Part shown: piece after piece, positions 11,178-23,565 of the stretch
How the letters are laid out: the number at the start of each line of letters is the position of its first letter
Position numbering within the stretch: position 1 is the stretch's first letter
NCBI RefSeq assembly: GCF_009017415.1
Contig: NC_092405.1
Location: 2,728,001-2,792,000 of the forward strand
Reading direction: 5' to 3'
Source: Aspergillus flavus
Taxonomy: Eukaryota; Ascomycota; Eurotiomycetes; Eurotiales; Aspergillaceae
DNA: 64,000 nucleotides
Program-made: the position numbers and the translations under genes
Notes under the pieces: generated by a model
What the model was told of the DNA's origin: nothing
Database searches by the model: none
The model's input: only the letters and a program-made list of their open reading frames with translations

Positions 11178-14100
11178 TATTTTCTTTATGTTAATTAAAA
11201 TATAAGATTTAACTAGAGCTCTTTACAATCTATATTTAATAGATTAAAAAGATTAATAATATATTTAAATATATTATTAACTAGTAGATTAATAAATTTA
11301 TTTATATAGTTATTTTTTTAATAATATAATTAATTATAATTAATCTTTTTTTATAGAAATTCTATATTTATAAATATTATATATCAATCTATCTAAATAT
11401 ATATATTTAATTAATAAATAATATTATTATAATAATTCTATTACTATTAATATAGATAAAAATAATTTTATTTATTAAAAAACTAATAGATTTTATAATT
11501 TTTTAAAATTAGCATCTATTATAGACTACTAGAATAATTATGATTATTTTAATAAAAAATAGTAATTTATAGACTACTAATTATTTTAATATTTTTTATA
11601 ATATAGAAGTACTAGTATAGAAAACTATATATATTTATATAAATTTTTTATTTATTTATTTTTTATATATAGTATTAATATATATTTTTAAAAAGTTTTT
11701 TAATTTATAATCTAGAATAATTTTATAAATATAAATATATAAGTATTATAATAATTTTTTTATTATTATATAATTATTTTAATTAAAATTAAAAATATAA
11801 TATTAAAGTTAAAAAAGCGTATATATAATATTTAATTTAAATTTAATTATTAATTAATTTATATAATCTATAATTTCTATATGTAGATTAATTAATATAT
11901 TATTTATATTACTATTGATATTTTTAATTTTTATTTATTTTTTTTATTTAATTTTATTTTTAATATTATTTAAATATATGGTATAATATATTATAAATAT
12001 AAATATAAAATAAAAAATATAGTTTAGTATATTAATATAATATAATTTTTTTATATATATTTTTTAATAGTAAACTATAATTTAAAAATTTGGTTAATTT
12101 ATTTATAATTTTTATTTTAAAAATTTTAATAAAAAATTTAATATATAGTAATAATAATAGTTTTTATTGATACTAGTATAAATATATTATTTACATATAA
12201 TAATATAATTCTATTGTTTTTAATATAATATCTTTATTTATTAATATAAAATCTATTTTATATAATTTAATATTAATATTTTTATTTTATAGATATATTA
12301 TCTATTTAAAACTATATAATCATCTATTAAAATAATAGAATATTTTAATATTATTTTTATTAAAGTTAATAAATTAAACTATATAATATATTTTTTATTA
12401 ATATTTATATTTAAATATATAATATAAAAATTAGATTATTTCTATTTTAAATTTTAAATAACTATTAAAATAAATACTATTTTAATTAATATATCTATAA
12501 TTTTAAATATATAAATTTTATTAAAATTAATAAAATATTATTATTTATTTTTATAAAAATCTATATTATATATCTATTATTTCTAAAATATTTTAATATT
12601 TATAGAAAAGAGTATAATATTATAAATCTTATTTGTTTTATAATTTATAATTTTATTTTCTATTATATTATATTATTTATTAATATAGAATAAAGATATT
12701 ATTTTTTAATATAATTAAATATTTTAATCTATTATATATATAAGTCTTTATTTATAATAAATAATATCTCTATTTTAAAATTATTCTTATATCTTTTTAA
12801 TAATATTTCTAGATTATTACTTTAATTATATAGTAATAATTGATTTAATTATATTAAACTGTATTTTTAATGTTAGTATATCTATTATATATTATAAGTA
12901 ATTTAATCAATAAAAATATAATTATCTAAATCTAGTCTATAATTAAATTAAAAGATTTCTTTAATTTAGATTTTTTTATAAGAATATTAAAAATAATAAG
13001 CAATATATTATTATTTAATAGTACAGATTTATTTAATAGTTTTATTATTTTAATATATATAGATCTTATTAAATATAATATTTTATAATTATTTAATTTT
13101 ATCTATATTTAGATATTATATTTTAAAAATATAGCTATTATTATTTTTAAAATTAACAAAATAATTGATTTTAATTTAAAATAATATTTTCTAAATCTAT
13201 ATTCTATTTTTTAAAGCATATTAATATATTTTATATTTTAAAAAAATATCAAATTAATTAAAACTTTTATATTTGGTAATTTTAGCTACTTTTAATAGTT
13301 TCAAAAAAATAAGATTTATTATTTTTAATTACTAGATAATTAATAATTTTAATAATACACTCTATTATATATAGCTATATTATATTAAATATATTTGTAT
13401 TAATTAATATATTGTTTATAAAAAGATTAAAATATTTATTAATTCTTTCAATTAAGTTATTTAATTTTAAAATTTTAAAAAATATAATTTTAAGATTAAT
13501 TTTTTCTATAGTTATTTACATTATAAAATTATAGAATTTTATTTATTATTAGTTTATTATTTCAAAATATAATAATTAATAAAATTATAGAATTACTTAG
13601 TAAAGTAAATTATAGTATTTATTATAATTATTATTATTAAAAAATTTCTATAATTATATATCTATATATTAAAAATATAAAAAATTAATAAGCTTTATAT
13701 TATTTATGTATTTTATTATATTTAAATTAATTAATTTTAATTATTTTTATATATAATTTAAATGTATATAAATAAACTTTTAATAAAAAAAATTATATCT
13801 ATTATAATAAATAATATATTTTAAATAAAATGAAACTAAGATATATTTTACTAAATTATTATTTTATTAATAATTTCATTTTTTATGTAGAGATTATTTA
13901 TATAGATATTCTAGTTAAATTTTAATTTGTTTTTAATTTTTATTATATTAAATAGATTATATAGTATTTATAGATTATGGTCAATTTTAATTTATAAATC
14001 TATAATTTTATTTTTATATATTAAAAATAAAATTATATATCTGTAGTTTAAATTTATAGTAATTATAAAGCTTATAGTTTTATATAAATTTATAATATTA

Positions 14101-14972
14101 TTTTTATTATAAAAAATATAATTTTTAATATATTAAAATTTAAAATAATAGATTTATTTATATCTAGATATATTAAAAATCTAGTAAAAAAAATTTATTT
14201 ATCCTTTTTCTATTAATACTTTTAAGAAATTATTATAATTAATTATTATAATAAAATATCTTTATTCTTTTTAACTAAATATTAGATTATCTTTTCTAGA
14301 TTTTAAAAGAAATAAATCTAGATTATATTATTTAATAGAGTTTATAGTTTTATAAAATATTATTTAAATATTAAATAAAAATATTTAAGTATATAATATT
14401 TATTATCTAGATCTTTTTAATATTTATAAACTCTATCAATATATAGTATTTTTAAAAATAATTATATGTATTTTTCTATAGCTATTTTAAATCTAAAAAT
14501 ATATTTCTTTTATTTAGACTATTACTAGCTACTATTCTATAATATTAATATTATAAAAAAAGATTTTAATTTAATTACTATATTAATATAGATAATTAAT
14601 TAATCTTTATTTTATAATTTTTCTTAAAAATAGTATTAATAAATTTATATAGATTTTTATTAATAAATATTTATATAGTATTCTTCGTGAGAATTAATTT
14701 ATATACTTTTAACTAATTTAAAAGATTATTTTTAAAACAATATATTAGCTATTATAAAATAAAATATAGTAATATATTAAAATCTAAATTATTATAATTT
14801 TTACTAAAATATAATTATTATCTATAATAATTTTTTTAATTATTAGAAATATATTATTTATAAATTTCTTTATATTTAATAATTTTATTATTAATGTAAT
14901 AATATCTAGTAATAATTATATTATAAGTTATATTTATATTATATAATTAATTTTTATTTAATATATATATAT
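11178..14972 (-). other. Internal region of inferred gypsy element C, left part
   Basis: Heavily mutated DNA between the family C repeat and the copia insertion. The segment 14500-14690 is collinear with 59490-59670, which belongs to the second family C copy whose reverse transcriptase reads on the minus strand. That places this element on the minus strand too. A plus-strand protease-like string near 12160 was judged fortuitous. No intact gene. Confidence 0.4.
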
Positions 14973-15150
14973 TATAGTTGTCTAGAAGTTCTTTATTAGA
15001 ATAAAGGCTCTTTATCTATAACCACATAATTTAGGCTAGTATAAAAGACCTTTCTTTATTTATAGAATTATTAAGTATTCAAGAATTTTTATCTTTAATT
15101 AATATTTTATATTCTATATTTATCTATAGATTATAAATCTAGAGATTTAG
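14973..15150 (+). repeat. 5' LTR of copia element D
   Basis: Matches 21316-21495 over about 175 bases with mostly C/T and G/A differences, and is better preserved than the right copy (AATAAAGGCTC and ACCACATAATTTAGGC blocks). The start is uncertain by some 6 bases (TATAG at 14973 or TG at 14979), because both copies share the bases before TG. Confidence 0.65.
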
Positions 15151-15959
15151 TCTCTAGACTATTAGTTATTTATTCTAATTTTTTTAAAGCTATTTAGGAT
15201 TTTAATAGTATTTTTTTTATAATATAATTTTAATATACTATTCTCTAGAATTTAAAGCTATTAATTATCTTTAAATAATTTTATTTAGATTCTTAAAATA
15301 CCTATTAAACAATTATATTATTTAATAAATTATATTTATACTATAGTTGATAATAAATTAAATAATAGATATTTTAAAACTATTTCTATTGATAAATATA
15401 AAAAATTATTTTAAAAAAATATTTATATTATTAAATTTTTAATAATATTAAGTTTGTAAAAATAAAACCTAATTAATTTATATTATATATAATTTAATTA
15501 TCTATTATAGTTATAGAAAAAGAAGTATTTCTATTCTCTAAAACAAAGAAGAAAGTATTAAAAATAGAAATTAATAAAATTAAAAAAAAGTAAAATAAAA
15601 AAATTTAATAAAAAATTAATTAGTACTATCTATTTATTAGTATTATATATATAATTTAATATAAAGTTATTAAAATAGAAATTTTAAAAGTATTATAAAA
15701 TTATTTGTAAAAGAAATTTAATATTTTTATTGATGTTTAATTATTTAAAAATTCTTAAACTACTATTTATATTTAGTTTATAAACTATAAAAGTATTTAA
15801 AACTATATATTTAAATTAACTATTTTAAAAGTAGATAAAGTTTTATTTAAATCTCTAAAAATATAGTTTATTCTATATAATTTAAAAGAGACTTAGAACT
15901 TATTTCTTATCTTATATTTAAATAGTTATTTTAATAAAAAGACAACTATTTTTAATAAA

Positions 15960-16170
15960 GTTATATAAATCCTTATTCAGAAAGAAATAAGAATTAAAGT
16001 TCAACGCCTTACAAGCCAGTATTATTAAAGCCAACTGATTATTTAGAGAATAAATATTAGTAAGCTTATCTAGAAAAGTATAAGGAATACAAGGTAAAGT
16101 ATAAAGCTAAAAAGAAATTAAAAGATAAGACTAATACCACTATTTCTATATCAAAAAATAATAATTTTAT
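15960..16170 (+). pseudogene. Copia gag C-terminal remnant
   Basis: A frame reading TPYKPVLLKPTDYLENKY and then KYKEYKVKYKAKKKLKDK is unusually free of RIP changes compared with its surroundings and is strongly basic, as in the nucleic-acid-binding tail of copia Gag. The stretch lies about 0.8 kb inside the left LTR in the direction of the downstream reverse transcriptase. No zinc knuckle could be recognised. Confidence 0.35.
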
Positions 16171-18195
16171 CTATATAGTTAGGTTTATAGAGAACAATAG
16201 TCTTATTATAAAAGATATTAAAATCTTTTTTTAATTTAATTTAGATATTTAGATTATTAACTCTAAAGTAATAGACTATTTTATTATAGATTCTAATAAT
16301 TTTATTAATAAAATTATAAGATCTTATTAATATAGTATATAAACTATTATAAATTATATTATATATTTAACTCTTAAAAAAATATTAAACTATTTTTTAT
16401 ATTATTTTCTAATAAATATTTTTTAATACTAATAGATATATTATATATATTTAAAATTAAAATTAATTTTTTATTTAAAAAAATTATTTTTATTTATTTT
16501 AAAAAAAATATTATTAAATATAAAAATTTAATATAAAATTAATTTATTTTATATACTATAGAAAAAAAGATTAAATATATTAGCTCTATTAAAAAAGATA
16601 TTATAAAACTAATTAAAAAAATTAGATTTATTAAATTAATATAATATAATAAATATAATAATAAGATTATAGATATTATATTTATTAAGTTAATTATAAA
16701 TATTATAAAATAATAATTTTAAATTAAAAATATTATATATTTATTTAAAATAGCTAAAAATATTAATATTAAAAATCTATTAATATTAAAATATATTTAT
16801 ATATTATATAAATAAATTAATATAATTAAACATATCAATAAATAGTTTATATTATTAACTATAAAATATAAATAGTAAATCTTTATTAATATAAAAAGAA
16901 TTAAAATAATATAAATCTATATTTAAATATAAAAAAATCTATTATTTTTTTATTAATTAATATAATTATTTTATAACTATATATTTTTTAAAATATAAAT
17001 AGAAAATAAATAAAATAATTAATAAATTTAAAATAATTAAATATAATATAGATTATAATAATAAATTATTTTATTTTAATAATATTTATAAATTTATAAG
17101 TAATAATCTTAAAATATAATTTAAAAAAAAGATTATTTAAAAAATAATTATATTATATATATATAAATAAAATAGTATAGTTAAATATTTTAATTATATA
17201 ATTATAATTAAAAGATATATAATTTTTATAAATAAGCTATAAATATAAAAAAATCTATAAATAGAAAGTATAAAATTTATTATTTTATTTAAAATATATT
17301 ATAATAAATAATTTAATTTAAAATTATTTAAAATTATTAGATTATTTTATTAAATTATTATTTTAATTAAATTATAATTATTTAAAAATATTATAAAATT
17401 TAATCTATAAATTATATAGACTATATTTTTTAATTATATATATTTTAATAAATAATATAGTATTTATATTTTTAAAATAAATTATATAAAATAAGTATAG
17501 AATATTACTATTAATAAAAAATTAGATTCTAAATTTTTTAATAGTCTAGATAATAATTATAATAAATAAATAAAATTATTATCTATTATATTTTTAATTT
17601 AGAATTTTAATAAATAAAAAGTACATTTAAATCTAATATATTTAATAATAAATTAGCTAATTTAATTAATTAATAATTTTAAATATTTAATTTTAATAAT
17701 TTATATTAATTATAATATTAAAATAATATACTAATTAAAAAATTATATATCTAATTTTATTAATAAAATATTTAAATAATAATAATAAACTATAATTAAA
17801 CTAATATAATCTACTTTTATTTATAATATTAATAAAAAAAGATTATTTTAATTTTATTAAGCTATTAAGCTATTTTTTTTAAAAAAAATAATTATATTAT
17901 TAAAAGTATCTGAATAATAATAAATTATAAAAAAAATATAATAATTATATTAAATATAACATATAAAAATTTATTAAATTTCTAAAAAATATATAATTAT
18001 AAAAAAATATTAAATATTTAAAATAAAAATTAATATTAATAATAAGATTTATTACTATAAAATACAATAAATAATAAAAAGTTTTTTTTAAATTTTTAAA
18101 ATTAATTTTTTTATAATCTTTTTATTTATAATAAAGATTATTATTATATATTTATTTTTTATTTATATTATATAATTTAGTTAAAAATATATATA

Positions 18196-20063
18196 ACATA
18201 ATTAATAAGCACCCTATGTATATAAGCACACTGCGCACTATCCGCGTGTTTAACATACCTTAATTTTTTAGATAATTTAAATATTAGCTATATTACTAAA
18301 AATATTTAAATTCTTAAAATTACATATTAAGTAGAAAGACCAAATTCTATTAGTTATTTCTACTTTAAAAAAAATAAAATTAATAGCTTAAAAAAGATAG
18401 CTAAAATATTTAATATATCTAAATCTATTTTACGTAGTCGCTTTAAAAAGATCTCTTTTTTAAATAATAGATATGTTAATACTTATAAATTAACTACTAA
18501 TAAAAAAAATTATTTAAATAGTAGATTCTATTACTAGATAAATATAGAGTACCTTCCCAATCTATATATATATAAAAAATAGCTAATATTCTATTTTTAA
18601 AATATAATACTACTTCTTTTTCTATTACTATAGAAAAAAAATAGATATATAATTTTATTAATTATATATCTAGATTTAAATCTTATTTTATATATTACTA
18701 TAACTATTAATATATTAAAATAGAATTTTCTAAAATTCTAAATATTTAGTTTAAGTAAATAAATAAAACTATTTAGAAATATAGTATAATATTAAGTAAT
18801 ATCTATAATTTTAATAAAATAAAATTTATAATAGATCTAATAGCTATAGCTAAAATATTATTAGATTTAATATATTAAAAAAACTATTTTTATTATAGCT
18901 AAAAAACGAGAAATAGATTACTATTATAGAATATATTAATTTTAATAAATAGACTCTATTTTTTTATATTATTTTTAAAAATAAAATATATATAAAGTCT
19001 TAATATAAAAATAAAGATATTTTTTTAATTAAAAAATTAAGATTAGTTTTAATAGCTAAATAAATAATAAGATTAGTCTATATTAACTATAAAATTATTT
19101 TATATTTTATATTATTAGCTAATTTATAGAAAAATATTATTTATTTATTCTAGATAGCTATAATAGTTATTTATTATTTTAATTTAATTAGATCTATATA
19201 AAAAATAATATTATATTAATCTATATATCTTTATATATTTTTTATAAATTTTAATTATTTAATATTATTATTTTCTTACTATTAAAAAATTTATATAAAG
19301 ATTTAAGTAAATCTAAAATATATTATAAATTTAATTATATTAATAAATTTAATTTTTTAGAGATATATTTTTAAATCTATATAAAGATCTTTATTAAAAA
19401 TAATATTTATAGTATTTTTAAAACTATTAATCTAGTTTCTTTAAGCTTTAAATATATTTTTTTTAATTAATAATTTAATTTAAAATCTCTATATTTTTAA
19501 ATAATAAATCTAGTAATTAAAATAGCTTAGTGCTTAAAATATTTTATATAATTAAATAGTTAAAGAAATTAAAATCTATACTTAAAAAATTATTTAAAAA
19601 TTAATTTTATAATTCTAATTTATCTATTAAAACTAGTTTAAATTAATTAATTAAAGATATTAAATAAACTATAAATAATATAATAATATTAAAATATTAA
19701 TTAAAGTAATATTAAACTATATTTAAAAAATAGCTTAAAAAGTAAAAATACTTTACTAAATAGATTACTTTTAAAAAAGATATATTAATATTTAAAGCTT
19801 AAATTTTTATTAAGCGCTAAAATTAGATAAATAAAGCTATATAAATAGATAGATCTTTATCTATTAAATTAATTTCTAGATATATTCTATCTAAATATTC
19901 TAATTATAGTATATAGAATTATAAAATTATATACTATTTAAATTAATAGAACTACTTATTTTTATATAGAAATCTAAATTTATAGTATTTTAATTATTTA
20001 AATTTTTTATATAATGGGTAATGCGCAGAGTGCTTATATATACAGAATGCTTACCAATTATAT
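18196..20063 (+). mobile_element. pogo/Fot1-type DNA transposon, copy 1 (subfamily 1)
   Basis: 1868 bp with inverted ends of about 50 bp, flanked by TA (18194-18195 and 20064-20065), inside copia D. The left end begins ACATAATTAATAAGC and the right end is its near complement. Inside the ends the motif AAGCAC is repeated, a likely transposase site. The ends differ from copies 2 and 3, which carry AAGCGGGTCA motifs, but the inside is collinear with them. The plus strand carries a broken transposase, annotated separately. Confidence 0.85.
18390..19480 (+). pseudogene. pogo/Fot1 transposase, RIP-inactivated (copy 1)
   Basis: A helix-turn-helix of the Psq/CENP-B type is readable near 18390-18460 (IAKIFNISKSILRSRF). 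The first catalytic block, normally NFDETGF, survives as IYNFNKIKF near 18802-18830, where the Asp has become Asn through a G to A change. The second block (LILDGHxSH in the family) reads LFILDSYNSY near 19142. It is followed by the equivalent of PPHxSHxLQPLD and the FSPLKxxY block (FLLLKNLYKDL). Stops interrupt the frame throughout. The product would have cut and rejoined the transposon ends. Confidence 0.7.
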
Positions 20064-21315
20064 TAAATAAATATAAAGTTTATTTTTTTATAAAAAAAGT
20101 TTTTAAATAAAAAAATAATTTATATTTAATAGTCTATAAATTTTAATAATAAATAGAACTAGATTTATAAATTAAATCTATTTTTTTATAATTTTAAATA
20201 ATTTATAAAATTATAATATTTTAAACTCTATAATAATTAATTTTTATTTTATAAAACTAAATAAATATTTATTTATAGATTATTATAATACTATATTAAT
20301 TATATATATAGATAATATTATAATAATTAATTTTAATATTTATATTAAAAAAATAAAATTATACTTTAATAATTTATTAAATATAATAGATATTAATATA
20401 ATTAATTATTATTTTAAAATAAAGATTATATAAAATAAAAAATTTTTTATATTAATATCAATATAAAATATATATATAAAGTATATAATAATTATTTTTA
20501 ATTTTAATTTATATAAGATTTTATCTATTGTAATAGTAATAAATATTAAAATTATTAAGATTAATATAAAAATTAATTTATAAATTAAATTTAAAATAAT
20601 ATTTATAATGAAAAAGTTATTAAAATATATATATTATTTTAAAAATAATTTATTAAATTATATATTATAATTAATTTATTTTCTATATTTTATTTTTAAT
20701 AATAGAATTCTTTTTAAATTTATTAATATTAATAATTATTTTTTTATATATTTTAATAATGCTTTTAGCTATATTAATACTAATTATATAGAATATTTTA
20801 ATATATTATAATTAATTATTAAATATGTTTTTATATTAATTAATAATTTAATTTTATAATTATTTAAATTTTAATTTATAATAAATCTATTTATATATAA
20901 AACTAAATATACTACTATATTTATAATAAATAAAAAAATAAAATAGATTATTAATATTCTAAAAAAATAGATTTTAAAAATATAACATTAATAATTTTAT
21001 ATATTAATTTTATATTAATTATATAATATATTTAAAATATATAGTTTTAGATTTATTTTAAATATATTAAAATCTTAATATACTAGATTTATAAAACTAT
21101 TTATAATGATAATATTAATTTATAATATATATTTATAATATATATTTATAGAAATAAATTTTATAAATCTATTAATTAAATTATTTATAAAAGTATAATT
21201 TAAATAATTAATTAAAAAGATTAAAATTTACTAATAGATTTAAGATACTATAGATATTAAAGATATTATTTTTTTATACAATTTCTAAGATTTTAATTAT
21301 ACTATTGAAAAAATA

Positions 21316-21495
21316 TATAGTTATCTAGAAATTTTTTATTAAAATAAAGACTTTCTATCTATAATTATATAATTTAGACTAGTATAAAAAATCTTTCTTT
21401 ATCTATAGAATTATTAAGAATTTAAGAATTTTTATCTTTAATTAGAAACTTATATTCTTTATTTATCTACATATAGTAAATTTATAGAGAAACAA
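21316..21495 (+). repeat. 3' LTR of copia element D
   Basis: Right partner of 14973-15150. Similarity fades at about 21485-21495, just before the Tc1 element. Whether Tc1 inserted inside the last bases of this LTR or right beside it cannot be decided by eye. Confidence 0.6.
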
Positions 21496-21504
21496 CATAC
21501 ATGG

Positions 21505-22783
21505 GGGGTCAAAAGTCTGACTACACTAGCGCGTTTCCGCCGACACGTCAAAAAATTGTACTTTCTTCAACTACCTACCACGCCACCATTATGAGGTCTT
21601 TTGGAACCGAAATTAGTGGAAATAGAAGGTTGAATCAAGAGCTTTCTACTAAGACGCGCGCAGTAATTATATCTAGTCTAGAGAATAATATATCGCCTAC
21701 TTAACTTGTAAAGTAATTTAATGTCTGTCGCTCTACTATTTACTCAACCAAAAAATGCTTTTAGCACCACTATATCTTGAAAAGCAAGTCTAGAAAGGGT
21801 AGGTCTTAGAAGCTTATGTTCGCTGAAAAGCGCTATATATATCTACTTGCCCGCCGGAGGCCTAAAATAGGCTATAAGGCCCTAATCGCTAGCAGTGGTT
21901 TTTTAATCTTTTACTCTACTATTAAGCGCGTACTTAGAACTTTTTAATTAAAAAAATAGAAAGCTAAGAAGCGTATATCTCTAAGACCTAACGTGGCTAA
22001 AAAACGCCTTTAATTCGCGCGTATGTAGGCCAATTCTATCTATTTATTTAAAATAATATTTTCGGACGAATATTCTATCCAACGAAAGTCGAATAATTTA
22101 ATTTAATATATGTTCCGCTTTTTTAATAAAGTATATAGAAAAGATCTAGTTAATCTAACAAACTATAGAAAAGATATTTCTTAAATGGTTTGGGGCGCTA
22201 TATGGATTGGTGGCCGATCTAAATTGGTCATTCTAGAACAAGATGAATTATCGCCTCAAGGTGGATACTCTACCAAATCCTACCTTATTTGTCTAGAAAA
22301 GGGGCTTCTACTAATCTACAAGCCTGGATCTATATTCCAATAAGATAATACAAAGATTCATGTTTTCTACGAGGCGCAGGACTGGCTAAAAAGACATGGA
22401 ATTTAGATGCCGGATTGGCCTGCACACTCGTCTGATTTAAATTCTATTGAGCATCTCTGGAACCTGTTTAAAAAGAAGCTTTTAGAGCTCTATCCAGAGC
22501 TCTTTCTAGGCGGCAGATCACAGATTGATTAGAGGCAATTTAGGGAGAGTATTTAAGCTGTTTGGTGGGCTATTCCTTAGGAGCGAATAGATCGCCTTAT
22601 TTGCTCTATACCACGTAGACTTCAGGCTGTACGCCTAGCACGCGGCTGGTATACAAAGTACTGATATGGGGAATCTATATAATCAATTTGTAGATCAATA
22701 TTATTTAAATTGATTGAGAAAATCGAGTTTGAATTCATTGCATTTTTTGCCGAAATGGCGGGTGTAGTCAGACTTTTGACCCC
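21505..22783 (+). mobile_element. Tc1/mariner DNA transposon, least RIP-damaged element
   Basis: 1279 bp bounded by perfect 22-bp inverted repeats (21505-21526 and 22762-22783; starting GGGGTCAAAAGTC). A TA follows the right end (22784-22785). The left end is preceded by two extra G instead of TA, so one side of the target duplication looks altered. G+C is far higher than in the surrounding DNA. It encodes one transposase reading frame with no frameshift but many stops. Confidence 0.9.
21591..22664 (+). pseudogene. Tc1-type transposase with 15 nonsense codons and no frameshift
   Basis: From ATG 21591 (context caccattATG) to TGA 22662-22664 the frame is exactly 358 codons. The DNA-binding part (about 15-140) has a Tc1-type helix-turn-helix (FNVCRSTIY near 43-51) and a basic region. 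The catalytic triad is intact: D159 in IFSDE, D252 in DNTKIH, E287 in IEHLWN, with 34 residues between the last two, i.e. DD34E as in Tc1. Fifteen internal stops occur at codons 38, 42, 58, 73, 119, 123, 141, 146, 172, 198, 251, 272, 314, 322 and 330. All are TAA or TAG, and several stand where the family has Gln or Trp (for example before DN at 251). This is the pattern of RIP on a formerly intact gene. The upstream ATG at 21501 lies in the terminal repeat and is not the likely start. Confidence 0.9.
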
Positions 22784-22785
22784 TA

Positions 22786-23394
22786 AGTTTAGAATATTTG
22801 TTTAATTATATTAATAAAATTAAATATATATAATATATTCTTTATATAAAATATTTATATTTTATAGTTTTTATAATCTTTAAGTATTTGCTGTGTACTA
22901 AATATATTTATTAAAAATTTATTAATCTTAATTATTTAATTTATATCTCTAGTTAAATTCTATATTTAATAGATAATCTATTTAAAATCAAATAGAGATA
23001 TTTTATAATTATTAATCTTATTTTATCTATAATATTTAAGAATATTTTATTAATTAATTGTATTAATTTATATTTTTTAACTAATTTATGTAATAAAAAG
23101 TAATTTTATAAAAATTAATTATACTTAAGTAGACTATTAAATCTAATTTTAAATTTTATTTCTAATTCTCGCTAATATTCTAGTCTAGCTTAAATAAATA
23201 GTCTTCTAATAGTAGTAGATATTTAATATTTTTAATTATATCTAGTAAATTTAATAAAAATAGGAATTATAATTTAGTATATTAATAATACTTTTATTAT
23301 TATTATCTATTACTCTTAAATATTAAAAGTTTTTATTGTAATTAATAGATCTTTTATTTTTATTAATTTCGATAGTTTCTCTAGATTTATAATC
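22786..23394 (-). other. Right internal part of inferred gypsy element C
   Basis: About 600 bp of AT-rich DNA between the Tc1 element and the right family C repeat. By position it would be the leader and start of gag of a minus-strand gypsy element. I could not read a protein block here. Confidence 0.3.
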
Positions 23395-23565
23395 TTTTAA
23401 GTAGAGAATAAAGACTAATTTTTTATTAGATTTTAAATTTACTAATTTCTTGTTAGCTATAGCTAATTTTTTTACTAAATATTATAGAATCCGCCTAGCG
23501 GCCGGAAGAACCCATTTTCTAGACTACTTAGATGGAATCCCCTACTAACATTTTATTAAACTTTC
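23395..23565 (-). repeat. Family C repeat, probable 5' LTR of gypsy element C
   Basis: Best preserved family C copy. On the minus strand it starts TGTTAGTAGGGGATTCC near 23565 and keeps a GC-rich block (GCCTAGCGGCCGG, 23486-23498 on the plus strand) that is mutated to AT in the copy at 10985-11177. Confidence 0.55.

Larger units (their letters stand above)
14973..21495 (+). mobile_element. Ty1/copia LTR retrotransposon (element D), RIP-degraded
   Basis: Direct repeats of roughly 175 bp (about 14973-15150 and 21316-21495) bound the unit. They share TCTAGAA, an AATAAAG block and the long AATTTTTATCTTTAATTA string. Plus-strand pol blocks fix its class: near 20305 the reverse transcriptase YVDD box survives as YIDNIIII, followed by a match to the LxxxFxIxDLG..YFLGI block. 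At about 20745-20960 lies the copia RNase H signature (equivalent to DADWAGDxDTRRSTSGY and the later ALSSTEAEY). Without the nested pogo element it is about 4.65 kb, normal for copia. A lysine-rich, less damaged segment at 15960-16160 belongs to the gag end. Exact LTR ends and a target duplication could not be fixed. Confidence 0.75.

Noticed and set aside
12150..12300. Plus-strand string resembling a retroviral-type protease (VFIDTSINI)
   Set aside because: The element it lies in reads on the minus strand by its match to the second family C copy, and the resemblance does not extend on either side.
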